Below, in pieces: positions 50,889 to 58,603 of a stretch of 64,000 nucleotides of DNA. The stretch lies in assembly GCF_038446955.1 (NCBI RefSeq), contig NZ_CP151803.1:3906001-3970000 (forward strand). The letters run 5' to 3'. Source of the DNA: Pedobacter sp. FW305-3-2-15-E-R2A2 (GTDB taxonomy: Bacteria > Bacteroidota > Bacteroidia > Sphingobacteriales > Sphingobacteriaceae). The notes beneath the pieces were generated by a model. It was given only the letters and a program-made list of their open reading frames with translations, did no database searches and was not told the DNA's origin. The translations under genes and the position numbers were made by a program. The stretch's first letter is position 1, and the number at the start of each line of letters is the position of its first letter.

Positions 50889-51479
50889 TTAACCCTTATA
50901 AACAATTCCTAGCTTTTTAAGTATTTCAAAAGCATTAGCCAGGTTAAGCTCACGTATAGGCAGGCAGGCGAACATTTGGTATTCATCGAAATGTTTCCCT
51001 ATCGCAATTAATTTAAGGTCAGAAGCATTTAGCCGATTAAAATATCGTAAAATGGCACTTTCCCAATCAGAATCATGAGCTACTTCCTGTATTTGTTCTT
51101 CACCTGGATAAGGTAAGCTAATGTCCAATTCCCTTACTACGGCTAAATTGTTTACCTCCATAATTCCAATTTCTCCCCACTCCTTCCATTCAAAAGAGAC
51201 TGACCTCTTTACCTGCGCTAATGCCGAAGCAATTTGCTTCCACACCCATTTTAAATCAGGATTTTTCTTAGTCGGGAGCTTTTTAGAAAAGATTTCAGCT
51301 TCTCTCTCCGTTAAGATAAGAGAAAATAGTTCGAGTAATTCTGCCCGAACGTCCATTTCGTTCAATCTTGACCCTGTAACCAACTCATATTCCATTCGAC
51401 TCCATAATTCATCCAGCTCCTCCCAATCATCCTCATCCATAATAGTCTCGAATAATTCTTTTTTGCGGGTATTATACAT
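50889..51479 (-). CDS. Cytoplasmic protein of unknown function, DUF6630-like in part
   Basis: The 196-residue soluble acidic protein has ELFETIMDEDDWEELDELWSRMEY at the N terminus and KLIAIGKHFDEYQMFACLPIRELNLANAFEILKKLGI at the C terminus. The tail pattern recalls DUF6630-type proteins, but I am not certain. It starts 8 bp inside the end of a 68-codon gene, so the two are coupled. It may be part of a small accessory or immunity-like unit. Confidence 0.55.
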   Translation of the reverse strand: MYNTRKKELFETIMDEDDWEELDELWSRMEYELVTGSRLNEMDVRAELLELFSLILTEREAEIFSKKLPTKKNPDLKWVWKQIASALAQVKRSVSFEWKEWGEIGIMEVNNLAVVRELDISLPYPGEEQIQEVAHDSDWESAILRYFNRLNASDLKLIAIGKHFDEYQMFACLPIRELNLANAFEILKKLGIVYKG

Positions 51480-51678
51480 CAGTTTTTTTTACATGGAGTA
51501 CATCATCCTCCATGTAAGTTTCGTAGGATCGTTCATCCCTAAAATTTGTATTCAATACAATTCGGTTTGAAAAAATGTCATGTACGACTTCTTCCTTAGC
51601 ATCGAAATGAATTTGACCTTTTTCGCTTCCATACTTAGAGGTAATGATTTGGAAACTAGATATCGCAATAGGTTTCAT
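51472..51678 (-). CDS. Small protein of unknown function (68 residues)
   Basis: A soluble 68-residue product starting KPIAISSFQIITSKYG, with IHFDAKEEVVHDIFSNRIVLNT, ends TDV. The stop overlaps the start of the next gene by 8 bp, which supports translation. No family was recognised. Confidence 0.5.
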   Translation of the reverse strand: MKPIAISSFQIITSKYGSEKGQIHFDAKEEVVHDIFSNRIVLNTNFRDERSYETYMEDDVLHVKKTDV

Positions 51679-51721
51679 TATTTGTACAATTAAAGTGTGA
51701 GTTCATCGATTTTAAATAGCG

Positions 51722-52048
51722 ATATCAAATCTTACTTACATTTCCCCTTTTTTCATCGTATCGAATATAGCAGATTCGGTATCCTTCTATGTAAATAAGC
51801 TTGGATTCGAAGTCTGGCATATTGCTAACGACATACCACCCCTCCCCAACCATTCCCGGCATGAATGGGCACGCTGGGGCTCATTTATTCACACCGTTGA
51901 ACCGGATACATTATTTGAGGAATACAGTTCTGCTGGTGTAACATTTCAACAATTTATTCAGGACGATGATGATGGGTTACGTGGCTTTGAAGTAACAGAT
52001 GCCGATGGTTATGTTTTATTTTTTGGCAGACCTATAACACAGCAATGA
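51722..52048 (+). pseudogene. Decayed VOC/glyoxalase-bleomycin resistance protein gene
   Basis: The plus-strand frame, with no start codon at its 5' end, reads LTYISPFFIVSNIADSVSF, then YVNKLGFEV directly joined to WHIANDIPPLPNHSRHEW, then FEEYSSAGVTFQQFIQDDDD and LRGFEVTDADGYVLFFGRP, then TGA. This is the VOC family order, but the segment of about 30 residues between YVNKLGFEV and PNHSRHEW is missing. The likely original ATG has become ATA or been lost. It looks like an in-frame internal deletion plus start loss, so it is a dead gene or a product that needs a non-standard start. Confidence 0.75.
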
Positions 52049-52104
52049 TAAGTAAACCTGTCTTCCCGTGATTTTTGCTTATTTTTACAAAAAAATCGAG
52101 TAAT

Positions 52105-53235
52105 ATGCCTTTTACGTCCTTAGGTTTATCACCTGCTTTAACAAAAGCACTGGTAGATCAAAATTTCACAGTACCCACTCCCATTCAACAAAGTGTTATA
52201 CCCGCTATATTAAATCATAAAGATGTATTAGCCATTGCTCAAACAGGCTCCGGAAAAACTGCAAGTTATGTTTTACCGCTTTTAATGAATGTACAAAAGA
52301 CATTCGGACAAAAGAATCGCCATGCGAATGTATTGGTTTTAGTGCCTACCCGTGAGCTTGCTGAACAGGTGAAAAATGTTTTTATCACTTTTAGTCAGCC
52401 ACTTCCCGAATCGATTAAAACACTGGCAGTTTATGGTGGCGTTTCTATAAACCCTCAAATGATGGCCATGCAGGGCATAAATATACTCGTTGCTACACCG
52501 GGCCGCTTATTGGAATTAGTGGATTCTAATGCCGTTCATTTATCCGCGATTGAAACATTAGTACTGGATGAAGCAGACAAAATGCTTAATCTGGGATTTA
52601 AAGAAGAGCTGAACAAGATTTTATCGCTTTTACCTGAAAAGCGTCAGAATATATTGCTATCTGCCACATTGAGCAGCGATCTTCAACATATTCACCAAAT
52701 CTTATTACATGACCCGGTAGTGGTTAAGATAGAAGCTGAAGAGGAATCTCTTGAGCTGATCAACCAAGTCGCTTATATTATTTCGGATGAGAAAAAAGGT
52801 CCTTTTCTGCGTTATCTGATCAATCACCATGATATGAAACAAGTGTTGGTCTTTGCATCTTCGGTTCATCAGGCCGATGCTATCGTGAACAAGCTTCGCA
52901 AAAATAACATTGATGCAAAAGCCGTTCACAGCAAAAAAAGTCAGGGTGCCAGAACGGAAGTTTTACATCATTTTAAATCAGGTAAACTCCGGGTCCTGGT
53001 AGCCACAGATTTAATGGCCAGGGGAATAGACATTAATTTCCTTCCTTTTGTGATCAATTATGAGTTACCACGTTCCCCAAAAGATTACGTGCACCGCATA
53101 GGTAGAACCGGTCGTGCAGGGACTGCAGGAGATGCCATTTCCATGGTGAGCAAAAATGAACTGCACCATTTTGAAGTCATTCAAAAAAAGATGGGTAAAA
53201 AGGTCAATCTGATTGATGGAGAAAACATCCTGTAA
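52105..53235 (+). CDS. DEAD-box RNA helicase, RhlE-like
   Basis: From ATG 52105 the product is 376 residues. The Q-motif TPIQQSVIPAI, motif I AQTGSGKT, Ia PTRELAEQ, Ib TPGR, II DEAD (LVLDEADKML), III SAT, V ATDLMARGID and VI HRIGRTGRAG are all present. A short C-terminal extension (HHFEVIQKKMGKKVNLIDGENIL) ends the core. It unwinds RNA in ribosome assembly or decay. The TTG at 52075 is not needed. Confidence 0.93.
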   Translation: MPFTSLGLSPALTKALVDQNFTVPTPIQQSVIPAILNHKDVLAIAQTGSGKTASYVLPLLMNVQKTFGQKNRHANVLVLVPTRELAEQVKNVFITFSQPLPESIKTLAVYGGVSINPQMMAMQGINILVATPGRLLELVDSNAVHLSAIETLVLDEADKMLNLGFKEELNKILSLLPEKRQNILLSATLSSDLQHIHQILLHDPVVVKIEAEEESLELINQVAYIISDEKKGPFLRYLINHHDMKQVLVFASSVHQADAIVNKLRKNNIDAKAVHSKKSQGARTEVLHHFKSGKLRVLVATDLMARGIDINFLPFVINYELPRSPKDYVHRIGRTGRAGTAGDAISMVSKNELHHFEVIQKKMGKKVNLIDGENIL

Positions 53236-53263
53236 ACAAATACAACGACGACCGCTAAGGTCT

Positions 53264-53301
53264 AAAAAGGCTTCCCGACATAGGTTTGGAAGCCTTTTTT
53301 T
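53264..53301 (+). terminator. Terminator after the DEAD-box helicase gene
   Basis: AAAAAGGCTTCC, a loop of about 12 nt and GGAAGCCTTTTTTT form a stem with a T tract. Confidence 0.85.
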
Positions 53302-53435
53302 ATGCGACAACAAGCCAACCTATTTTTACAGCTAAGCCATTGATTTACAATATAAAAAATGTAATTTAACTATTGAAAATGCCGCTGGTTTTTGAATAGA
53401 GACGGCATAGATTATTAACCATTAAAATTAATAAA

Positions 53436-53822
53436 ATGAAAATCGTAAAAATCGTAGTATGTATTCTTTTCGGTCTGATGTTTATCAATGCCGGGTTAAA
53501 CAAATTTTTTAACTATATGCCCATGCCTGAAATGACGGCAGATCAAATGGCATTAATGGGAGCTTTTGTTAAGATTTCCTGGCTGATGCCTTTAATCGGC
53601 GCGATTGAAGTAATTGGCGGACTGCTATTTGCATTACCAAAATACAGAGCCCTTGGTGCCATTGTCATTTTACCGGTTATGGTAGGTATCGTATTTCATA
53701 ATGCTATTTTCGATCCATCTGGCTTAACCATCGCATTGCCGTTTTTTCTGATCAATCTCTGGATAATCGGCGACAACTGGAACAAATACAAACCTATGGT
53801 CAGTGAATCAAAGTCTTATTAA
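53436..53822 (+). CDS. DoxX-like family membrane protein
   Basis: The 128-residue protein has four helices: VKIVVCILFGLMFINAGLNKF, VKISWLMPLIGAIEVIGGLLF, ALGAIVILPVMVGIVFHNAIF and GLTIALPFFLINLWIIG. The FINAGLNKFF motif and helix spacing match the DoxX-like family of small inner-membrane proteins, some linked to redox or quinone metabolism. No operon partner is on the same strand. Confidence 0.8.
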   Translation: MKIVKIVVCILFGLMFINAGLNKFFNYMPMPEMTADQMALMGAFVKISWLMPLIGAIEVIGGLLFALPKYRALGAIVILPVMVGIVFHNAIFDPSGLTIALPFFLINLWIIGDNWNKYKPMVSESKSY

Positions 53823-53840
53823 TTTTTCCTTTTTGGTAAT

Positions 53841-53873
53841 TGATCGTGTAAATATTCAGTATTTACACGATCA
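53841..53873. terminator. Perfect 14-bp hairpin between convergent genes
   Basis: TGATCGTGTAAATA, the loop TTCAG and TATTTACACGATCA pair exactly. It lies between the convergent DoxX-like and DUF1080 genes. T runs are weak on both sides, but the location suggests transcript-end structure on both strands. Confidence 0.6.
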
Positions 53874-53883
53874 AAAATGGGCA

Positions 53884-54717
53884 TTACTGCTTTAAAACCT
53901 TTTCTATTACTTTAGCCAACTTCGACCTATCTTTTGAGTAAGCTTCCAGGTTATAAAGTCTTACTTTTTTAAATTCAATAGGATGGCTTTCGCTCTGTAA
54001 AGAAATATAACCACCGGTTAAGGCTTTACCATCTTCTTTCATTTTCGGGTCGTAGTTGGCTACATTACCCCCACCAATTTGAGGTTTAGAATATTCCAGC
54101 ACCACTTCCTTATCAATAATATGTTTAATCACTGAATCTCCCAAAACCAGGAATTTGGCGGTCACCCATTGATCACCAGCATAAGTTTTTGATTTAGAAT
54201 CCAAACAATGTGGTGTAAATAATTTCCCTTCATAAATGACTTGTGTGCCTGGCGTACATAAATTGCTGGTTGGACGGATATGTGTACCGTCACCACCCAG
54301 AATTTGTGCTTCGACGGAGATTGGAAAATCCTGGTCCTTAAGCATCGTTTCAGGTGCCTGACAATGCAGCATCGCCCCACTATTCCGCAGCGCCCAACCT
54401 TCTCCTCCTTTGGCTTGTTCACCAACAAAACGATAAGTGACCTCTAGCAGGTAATAAGAGAAGGGTGTTTTGTAAAAAATATGCCCGTATTGCTGATCAA
54501 AATCTGCATATCCATCATAATTTACTTTGATTAAGCCATCTTCCACACGAAAAGTATTCGCGTAGTTTTCATTGTAATCATGTTTAGAAATTTTAATGTT
54601 CCAGTCTTTCAGATCTTTTCCGTTAAAAAGATCTATCCAGCCCTTTTGAGCGGAACACTGGGTTACAAATAAGAAAGTCAGGGATACAAATAGCGACAAG
54701 CCGATTTTTAGTTTCAT
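53884..54717 (-). CDS. DUF1080 (3-keto-disaccharide hydrolase-like) secreted lipoprotein
   Basis: From ATG 54717 the product is 277 residues with a lipoprotein signal (LFVSLTFLFVTQC, lipobox TQC). The DUF1080 beta-jelly-roll follows: GWIDLFNGKDLKDWNIK, EDGLIKVNYDGYADFD, YYLLEVTYRFVGE, GYISLQSESHPIEFKKVRLYNL. Members act on glucosides or 3-keto-disaccharides at the cell surface. No partner genes of a polysaccharide locus are adjacent. Confidence 0.88.
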   Translation of the reverse strand: MKLKIGLSLFVSLTFLFVTQCSAQKGWIDLFNGKDLKDWNIKISKHDYNENYANTFRVEDGLIKVNYDGYADFDQQYGHIFYKTPFSYYLLEVTYRFVGEQAKGGEGWALRNSGAMLHCQAPETMLKDQDFPISVEAQILGGDGTHIRPTSNLCTPGTQVIYEGKLFTPHCLDSKSKTYAGDQWVTAKFLVLGDSVIKHIIDKEVVLEYSKPQIGGGNVANYDPKMKEDGKALTGGYISLQSESHPIEFKKVRLYNLEAYSKDRSKLAKVIEKVLKQ

Positions 54718-54794
54718 ACTTAAAAGCAATGGTTAGGCTTTAAAAATAGGAATTTAAACCCATCCCAGCAAGATTTGGCTGGCTAAACAAGTAG

Positions 54795-55433
54795 TTACCT
54801 TTTTCTCGCGATGATAATCAGATCTGTAGTCTCCGTCCCTCCCTGTATCAGGTAATGCTTACGCTGCAGTTCTAAAATTTCAAAACCTTTTCCTTTAAGC
54901 CCATTGACAAGATAATCTTCCTCATGAAAATGAATATAGATTTCATCACCTGAACTTGACCGTTGAAGTCCGGAACTGCTGTAATTCCCTTCCATTGTAC
55001 TTAAATAAAGTATGCCATCCGGTGCTAACAGTATGGATGCATGAGTGATGAGTTCCAGTGCTTCTTCTTTTGACAGATACGGCAGCGCAAAACCACACAT
55101 AATCGCATTATATTTTTTATCAATTAACCCAATAGCTCTACAGTCCATTAATTCAAATGTGGCGGTTGGGTTGTTTGCCTTAGCAAGGTCAATCATATTC
55201 AAAGACAGGTCAATGCCTAAGATGTTAAAATCGGGACGTTTCCTTAACAGGTATTTAGTGATGTTACCAGGTCCACAGGCAAGATCTAAAATATCAGCAT
55301 TTTCTTTTGTGATCTGCGCACAGAAGAAATCGAAGGATTCCTGATACAACTGTGTATCCATAAATTTATCCTGATATTCATTTGCACGTTTATTAAATAC
55401 CGCTACGGCGATTTTTGTCTTATCCTTTTTCAT
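54795..55433 (-). CDS. Class I SAM-dependent methyltransferase
   Basis: The 212-residue protein has motif I ILDLACGPGNITKYLL, motif II LGIDLSLNMIDLAKANN and motif post-II YNAIMCGFALPYLS. Substrate recognition cannot be predicted. It is divergent from the thioesterase gene. Confidence 0.85.
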   Translation of the reverse strand: MKKDKTKIAVAVFNKRANEYQDKFMDTQLYQESFDFFCAQITKENADILDLACGPGNITKYLLRKRPDFNILGIDLSLNMIDLAKANNPTATFELMDCRAIGLIDKKYNAIMCGFALPYLSKEEALELITHASILLAPDGILYLSTMEGNYSSSGLQRSSSGDEIYIHFHEEDYLVNGLKGKGFEILELQRKHYLIQGGTETTDLIIIARKR

Positions 55434-55553
55434 TGTAGTTCTGCAATTGGTATCTTTTTAACAGCTGCTATTTATCCATTATTTATTAAATAAAAAAATG
55501 TCTGCATGAGGGCGCAGCGGATAGCTACATTATTTACATCTTTACAAAACAAT

Positions 55554-55946
55554 ATGCAAAACTATATTTTTGAAATTCAGTTAAAAGTAAGAGATTACGA
55601 ATGTGACCTGCAGGGCGTGGTAAATAACGCCGTATATCAGAATTATTTAGAACATGCCAGGCATGAATACCTCTCGTCAAAAGAGGTTTCCTTTAAGGAA
55701 CTGGCAGAAAAAGACATCTTGCTAATGGTCTCCAGAATAGAAATGGACTTTAAAAGGTCGCTGACCTCCGGTGATACCTTTTCGGTGAAACTAAGAACAG
55801 AGCGACAAGGCTTGAAGCTCCTGTTTTTTCAGGACATCTTTCGCAGTGCTGACAATAGCTTATGCCTGAAAGCTAAGGTTGAAGTTATTGCCAAGATAAA
55901 TGGCACACTGAGCAGAGGAGAAATTTTCGATACCCTGAGGTTTTAA
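55554..55946 (+). CDS. Acyl-CoA thioesterase, YbgC/FadM-like hotdog protein
   Basis: From ATG 55554 the product is 130 residues: VRDYECDLQGVVNNAVYQNYLEHARHEYL, a 4-hydroxybenzoyl-CoA thioesterase/YbgC-type hotdog opening with its catalytic Asp and the conserved N-x-x-Y-x-x-Y-x-E spacing. MVSRIEMDFKRSLTSGDTFSV follows. It cleaves acyl-CoA thioesters. The 3' end overlaps the convergent ATPase gene by 4 bp. ATG 55506 would add a tail not seen in the family. Confidence 0.85.
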   Translation: MQNYIFEIQLKVRDYECDLQGVVNNAVYQNYLEHARHEYLSSKEVSFKELAEKDILLMVSRIEMDFKRSLTSGDTFSVKLRTERQGLKLLFFQDIFRSADNSLCLKAKVEVIAKINGTLSRGEIFDTLRF

Positions 55947-57451
55947 TTAAAAGGTTTACCTTCTTTCAGCAATTCTTTCTTTATGCCATACAATACATCA
56001 CTCAGGTAAATGTTTTTTGCTCCATTCTGTTCATTGTATCGTTCCAGCGCCTTAATACTCGCATAATGAACTACGTTTACGATGCAGCCTCCGGAGAGGA
56101 GGTAATTCTTTACGAGATCGGGAATATCAACTGTTTCCTCCTGTTCATTACTAAACCGAACGTCTTTAGGAAAGGCAAGGCGCCATATTTCGACCCGCTC
56201 CTCTGCTTCCGGTAAGGAGAATTTCAAGATAGAATTGAACCTGCGAATAAAAGCATCGTCAATATTATTCTTCATATTCGTGGCGAGGATCACCATTCCA
56301 TTATAATCTTCAATCCGTTGCAACAGGTAAGACACCTCCTGGTTCGCATACTTATCATGGGCATCCCTCACATTTGTCCGTTTTCCAAATAAAGCATCTG
56401 CCTCATCGAAAAACAGGATCCATCCTTTATCTTCCGCCCTGGCGAAGAGCAGTTCGAGGTTCTTTTCAGTTTCCCCGATATATTTAGACACGACCATAGA
56501 GAGGTCAATCTTATAGACATCTTTCCCCACTTCTTTACCCAATAAACCTGCGGTAAAGGTCTTTCCTGTACCTGATGGACCGTAAAGTAAAGTGCGGTAA
56601 CCTTTTCTCAGGCGATCGCCCATTCCCCATTCTCCAACCAGCTGGTCATTGTATTTCAACCAGCTCTTCAATTCATTGATCTGTTCTTTCAGTTCATCAT
56701 TGATCACCAGATCATCCCAGCCCAGGTCGGTATGGATTAGTTTTGCCGGAAAGGTCATGCTGAATCTTGGCGGAATGGGCTTGCCATAAATGAAAGTATC
56801 AAGATACTCCGCGGAGAGTATAATTCTACCACTCATCACAGGTTCTCCATGCGGCTGCTCGGCCAACCACAGGATCTTATTCTTTTCGAACAAATGATCC
56901 GGCCAGAACAACTGCTGAATGGCTAAACGCCTTTCAAAATCATCAGCTCCCAGCAGGAACACCGCCGTTTCACCAGTGGGCATAAAGCCCCTGAAATCTT
57001 TCCCTCTTACCCCTCCGATTCTTTGAAAATCTCCCGAATTTTGGATTTTATAACTGATCACCCGGTCAAACAGGTCAGATTGAACATGTGGCGTAATGCC
57101 AATCAGCAGCAAGACCGCTTCATCTGAGCTGAGCTCATGCTGCTGAATAAAGTTTGCCAAAGAGGGGGACCATTTGCTGGTATCCAGGATTGGCTCTTTA
57201 ATCTCCTCGTCTGAAGGAAACCAGCTATCCAGGCGGTATAAAATCAATTGTTCCAGATACCTGAACTCTTCAGGGGCATTCCGGTCGGTAAAGGTTTGGG
57301 GCATATCACTTGAATTTATGTTTTCTGTAGGATCATCCTGTATGGTTGTCGCTTCGGCAAGACGCCCGGCTGAGGAGCCATCTTCCAGCCGACTAAAAGG
57401 TCCTTCATTCGGATTTTTTCCAAGAATTGATTTTAACTTCTGCAGGTTCAT
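55943..57451 (-). CDS. AAA+ ATPase of the eCIS-associated (Afp15/Pvc15-like) type
   Basis: The 502-residue protein has an N-terminal region of about 240 residues with helical and beta segments (RVISYKIQNSGDF, PTGETAVFLLGADDF). One AAA+ module follows: Walker A GPSGTGKT at 291-298, the substrate-loop-like SKYIGETEKN, Walker B ILFFDEADALFG at 345-356, sensor 1 ILATN, and the Arg fingers DDAFIRRF. ATPases of this layout are regular parts of extracellular contractile injection system loci, where they are linked to particle assembly. It is the last gene of the DUF4157 operon, 10 bp from the previous gene. Structural sheath genes are not in the window. Confidence 0.75.
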   Translation of the reverse strand: MNLQKLKSILGKNPNEGPFSRLEDGSSAGRLAEATTIQDDPTENINSSDMPQTFTDRNAPEEFRYLEQLILYRLDSWFPSDEEIKEPILDTSKWSPSLANFIQQHELSSDEAVLLLIGITPHVQSDLFDRVISYKIQNSGDFQRIGGVRGKDFRGFMPTGETAVFLLGADDFERRLAIQQLFWPDHLFEKNKILWLAEQPHGEPVMSGRIILSAEYLDTFIYGKPIPPRFSMTFPAKLIHTDLGWDDLVINDELKEQINELKSWLKYNDQLVGEWGMGDRLRKGYRTLLYGPSGTGKTFTAGLLGKEVGKDVYKIDLSMVVSKYIGETEKNLELLFARAEDKGWILFFDEADALFGKRTNVRDAHDKYANQEVSYLLQRIEDYNGMVILATNMKNNIDDAFIRRFNSILKFSLPEAEERVEIWRLAFPKDVRFSNEQEETVDIPDLVKNYLLSGGCIVNVVHYASIKALERYNEQNGAKNIYLSDVLYGIKKELLKEGKPFN

Positions 57452-57461
57452 GATCTCTCTG

Positions 57462-58592
57462 TTAAGCCATTTTTGTATCACCATCAGGTACTTCAAAATC
57501 TCCTTTTTCAGGAGCTTCAGGTTTTTCTATTTTCATTTCCGGTTCCTGCACTTTATCCGGAATACAATTGCTCTTTTGATTGGGATCGATATGTTTGCCC
57601 TGGCTGCAGCAATAATTAAACATAAAATTCCATCGTTCAGGCGGACAATTTGCCGGCCGGTCAACATTTCCCGGTACTGGTTTCTTTTTGAAATAGTTTT
57701 TAATCTGTTCTATAGCGTCTGAACTGACACAGGCATTCTCCCCTCCCGCTGCCGTACCTGGAACCGGCCCACAGCCTTCCCATTGCCCATTTTTCCAGTT
57801 TAAGGTAAAAGTCTGGTCATTCATATCAAAAGGGCCGCCAGGTTGAACGGCCGTTGCCGGATTCTGCTCCCCCTCTTTCTGAATATGTCTTTCCATAGAG
57901 CCTCCTTTTTGCTGCAATACATGAGTCAGCTCATGTGCCAGCAGAAATTTACCGGCATTACTTCCGGGATCAAACTTACCCGCATTAAAGTAAATGTCAT
58001 GACCATGGGTAAATGCCTGGGCATGTAACGCTTTAGCCATACCAGCAGATTCCCCGTTGTCATGTATCCGGACCTTACTGAAATCCGCAGCAAAAGAACT
58101 GTTCATTTCTCTCAGCACAGCTTTAGGCAAGGCATTTCCTTTTCCCGTGTTGCTTTCTATTTTGGAAGCCACTTTGGCTGAGGCATGACTTGCATTCCCC
58201 TCTGCTTTGGCCTGTATTTTCTTATTTTCTTCCTGCTCTTCCTTTATTTGCTCTGCATCAGGCTCTGGTTTTTCCTGAATTTCCTTATCTGCCGCCATCC
58301 TCGCGTCGTTTGTTCCCTGTTTCTCATCCTCCGCAGAAGTGGCGAGACGCTGTACGCTGCTGACCTGTTGCGTTGCCTTCTTTTCAGATGGCCTGTTGAC
58401 CACCTGATCGGCAAGGGCATCGGCCTCATGTTCATAGTGGTCGCCGGGCTTGTTTACGGTTAATTTTGCCTGAAAAAAGCCACCGGCTTTTGCTTTGGCC
58501 TGTTCCTGCTGATTGCTAAAAAACGGTTGTGGCTTTACGTCATCATGCACATGTGCATTGCGTTGACGATAGACTCTTGAGCTATAAGGCAT
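57462..58592 (-). CDS. DUF4157 (eCIS core domain) protein with cysteine-rich C-terminal domain
   Basis: The 376-residue protein begins with a leader shared with the large neighbour (FFQAKLTVNKPGDHYEHEADALADQVV, about 39-65). A charged Glu/Lys linker runs over about 100-140. The DUF4157 domain at about 153-230 includes VRIHDNGESAGMAKALHAQAF and the zincin-like HELTH (residues 220-224) followed by VLQQ. Residues 250-350 form a separate domain with six Cys (274, 288, 316, 328, 329, 343), including a CC pair, of unknown function. No signal peptide. It is probably loaded into, or delivered by, an injection particle; the cargo part is new to me. Confidence 0.8.
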   Translation of the reverse strand: MPYSSRVYRQRNAHVHDDVKPQPFFSNQQEQAKAKAGGFFQAKLTVNKPGDHYEHEADALADQVVNRPSEKKATQQVSSVQRLATSAEDEKQGTNDARMAADKEIQEKPEPDAEQIKEEQEENKKIQAKAEGNASHASAKVASKIESNTGKGNALPKAVLREMNSSFAADFSKVRIHDNGESAGMAKALHAQAFTHGHDIYFNAGKFDPGSNAGKFLLAHELTHVLQQKGGSMERHIQKEGEQNPATAVQPGGPFDMNDQTFTLNWKNGQWEGCGPVPGTAAGGENACVSSDAIEQIKNYFKKKPVPGNVDRPANCPPERWNFMFNYCCSQGKHIDPNQKSNCIPDKVQEPEMKIEKPEAPEKGDFEVPDGDTKMA

Positions 58593-58603
58593 AATTTTAA
58601 GAT

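Noticed and set aside
55506..55553. Upstream ATG for the thioesterase
   Set aside because: The added residues are not part of the hotdog fold and are not expected from family length.
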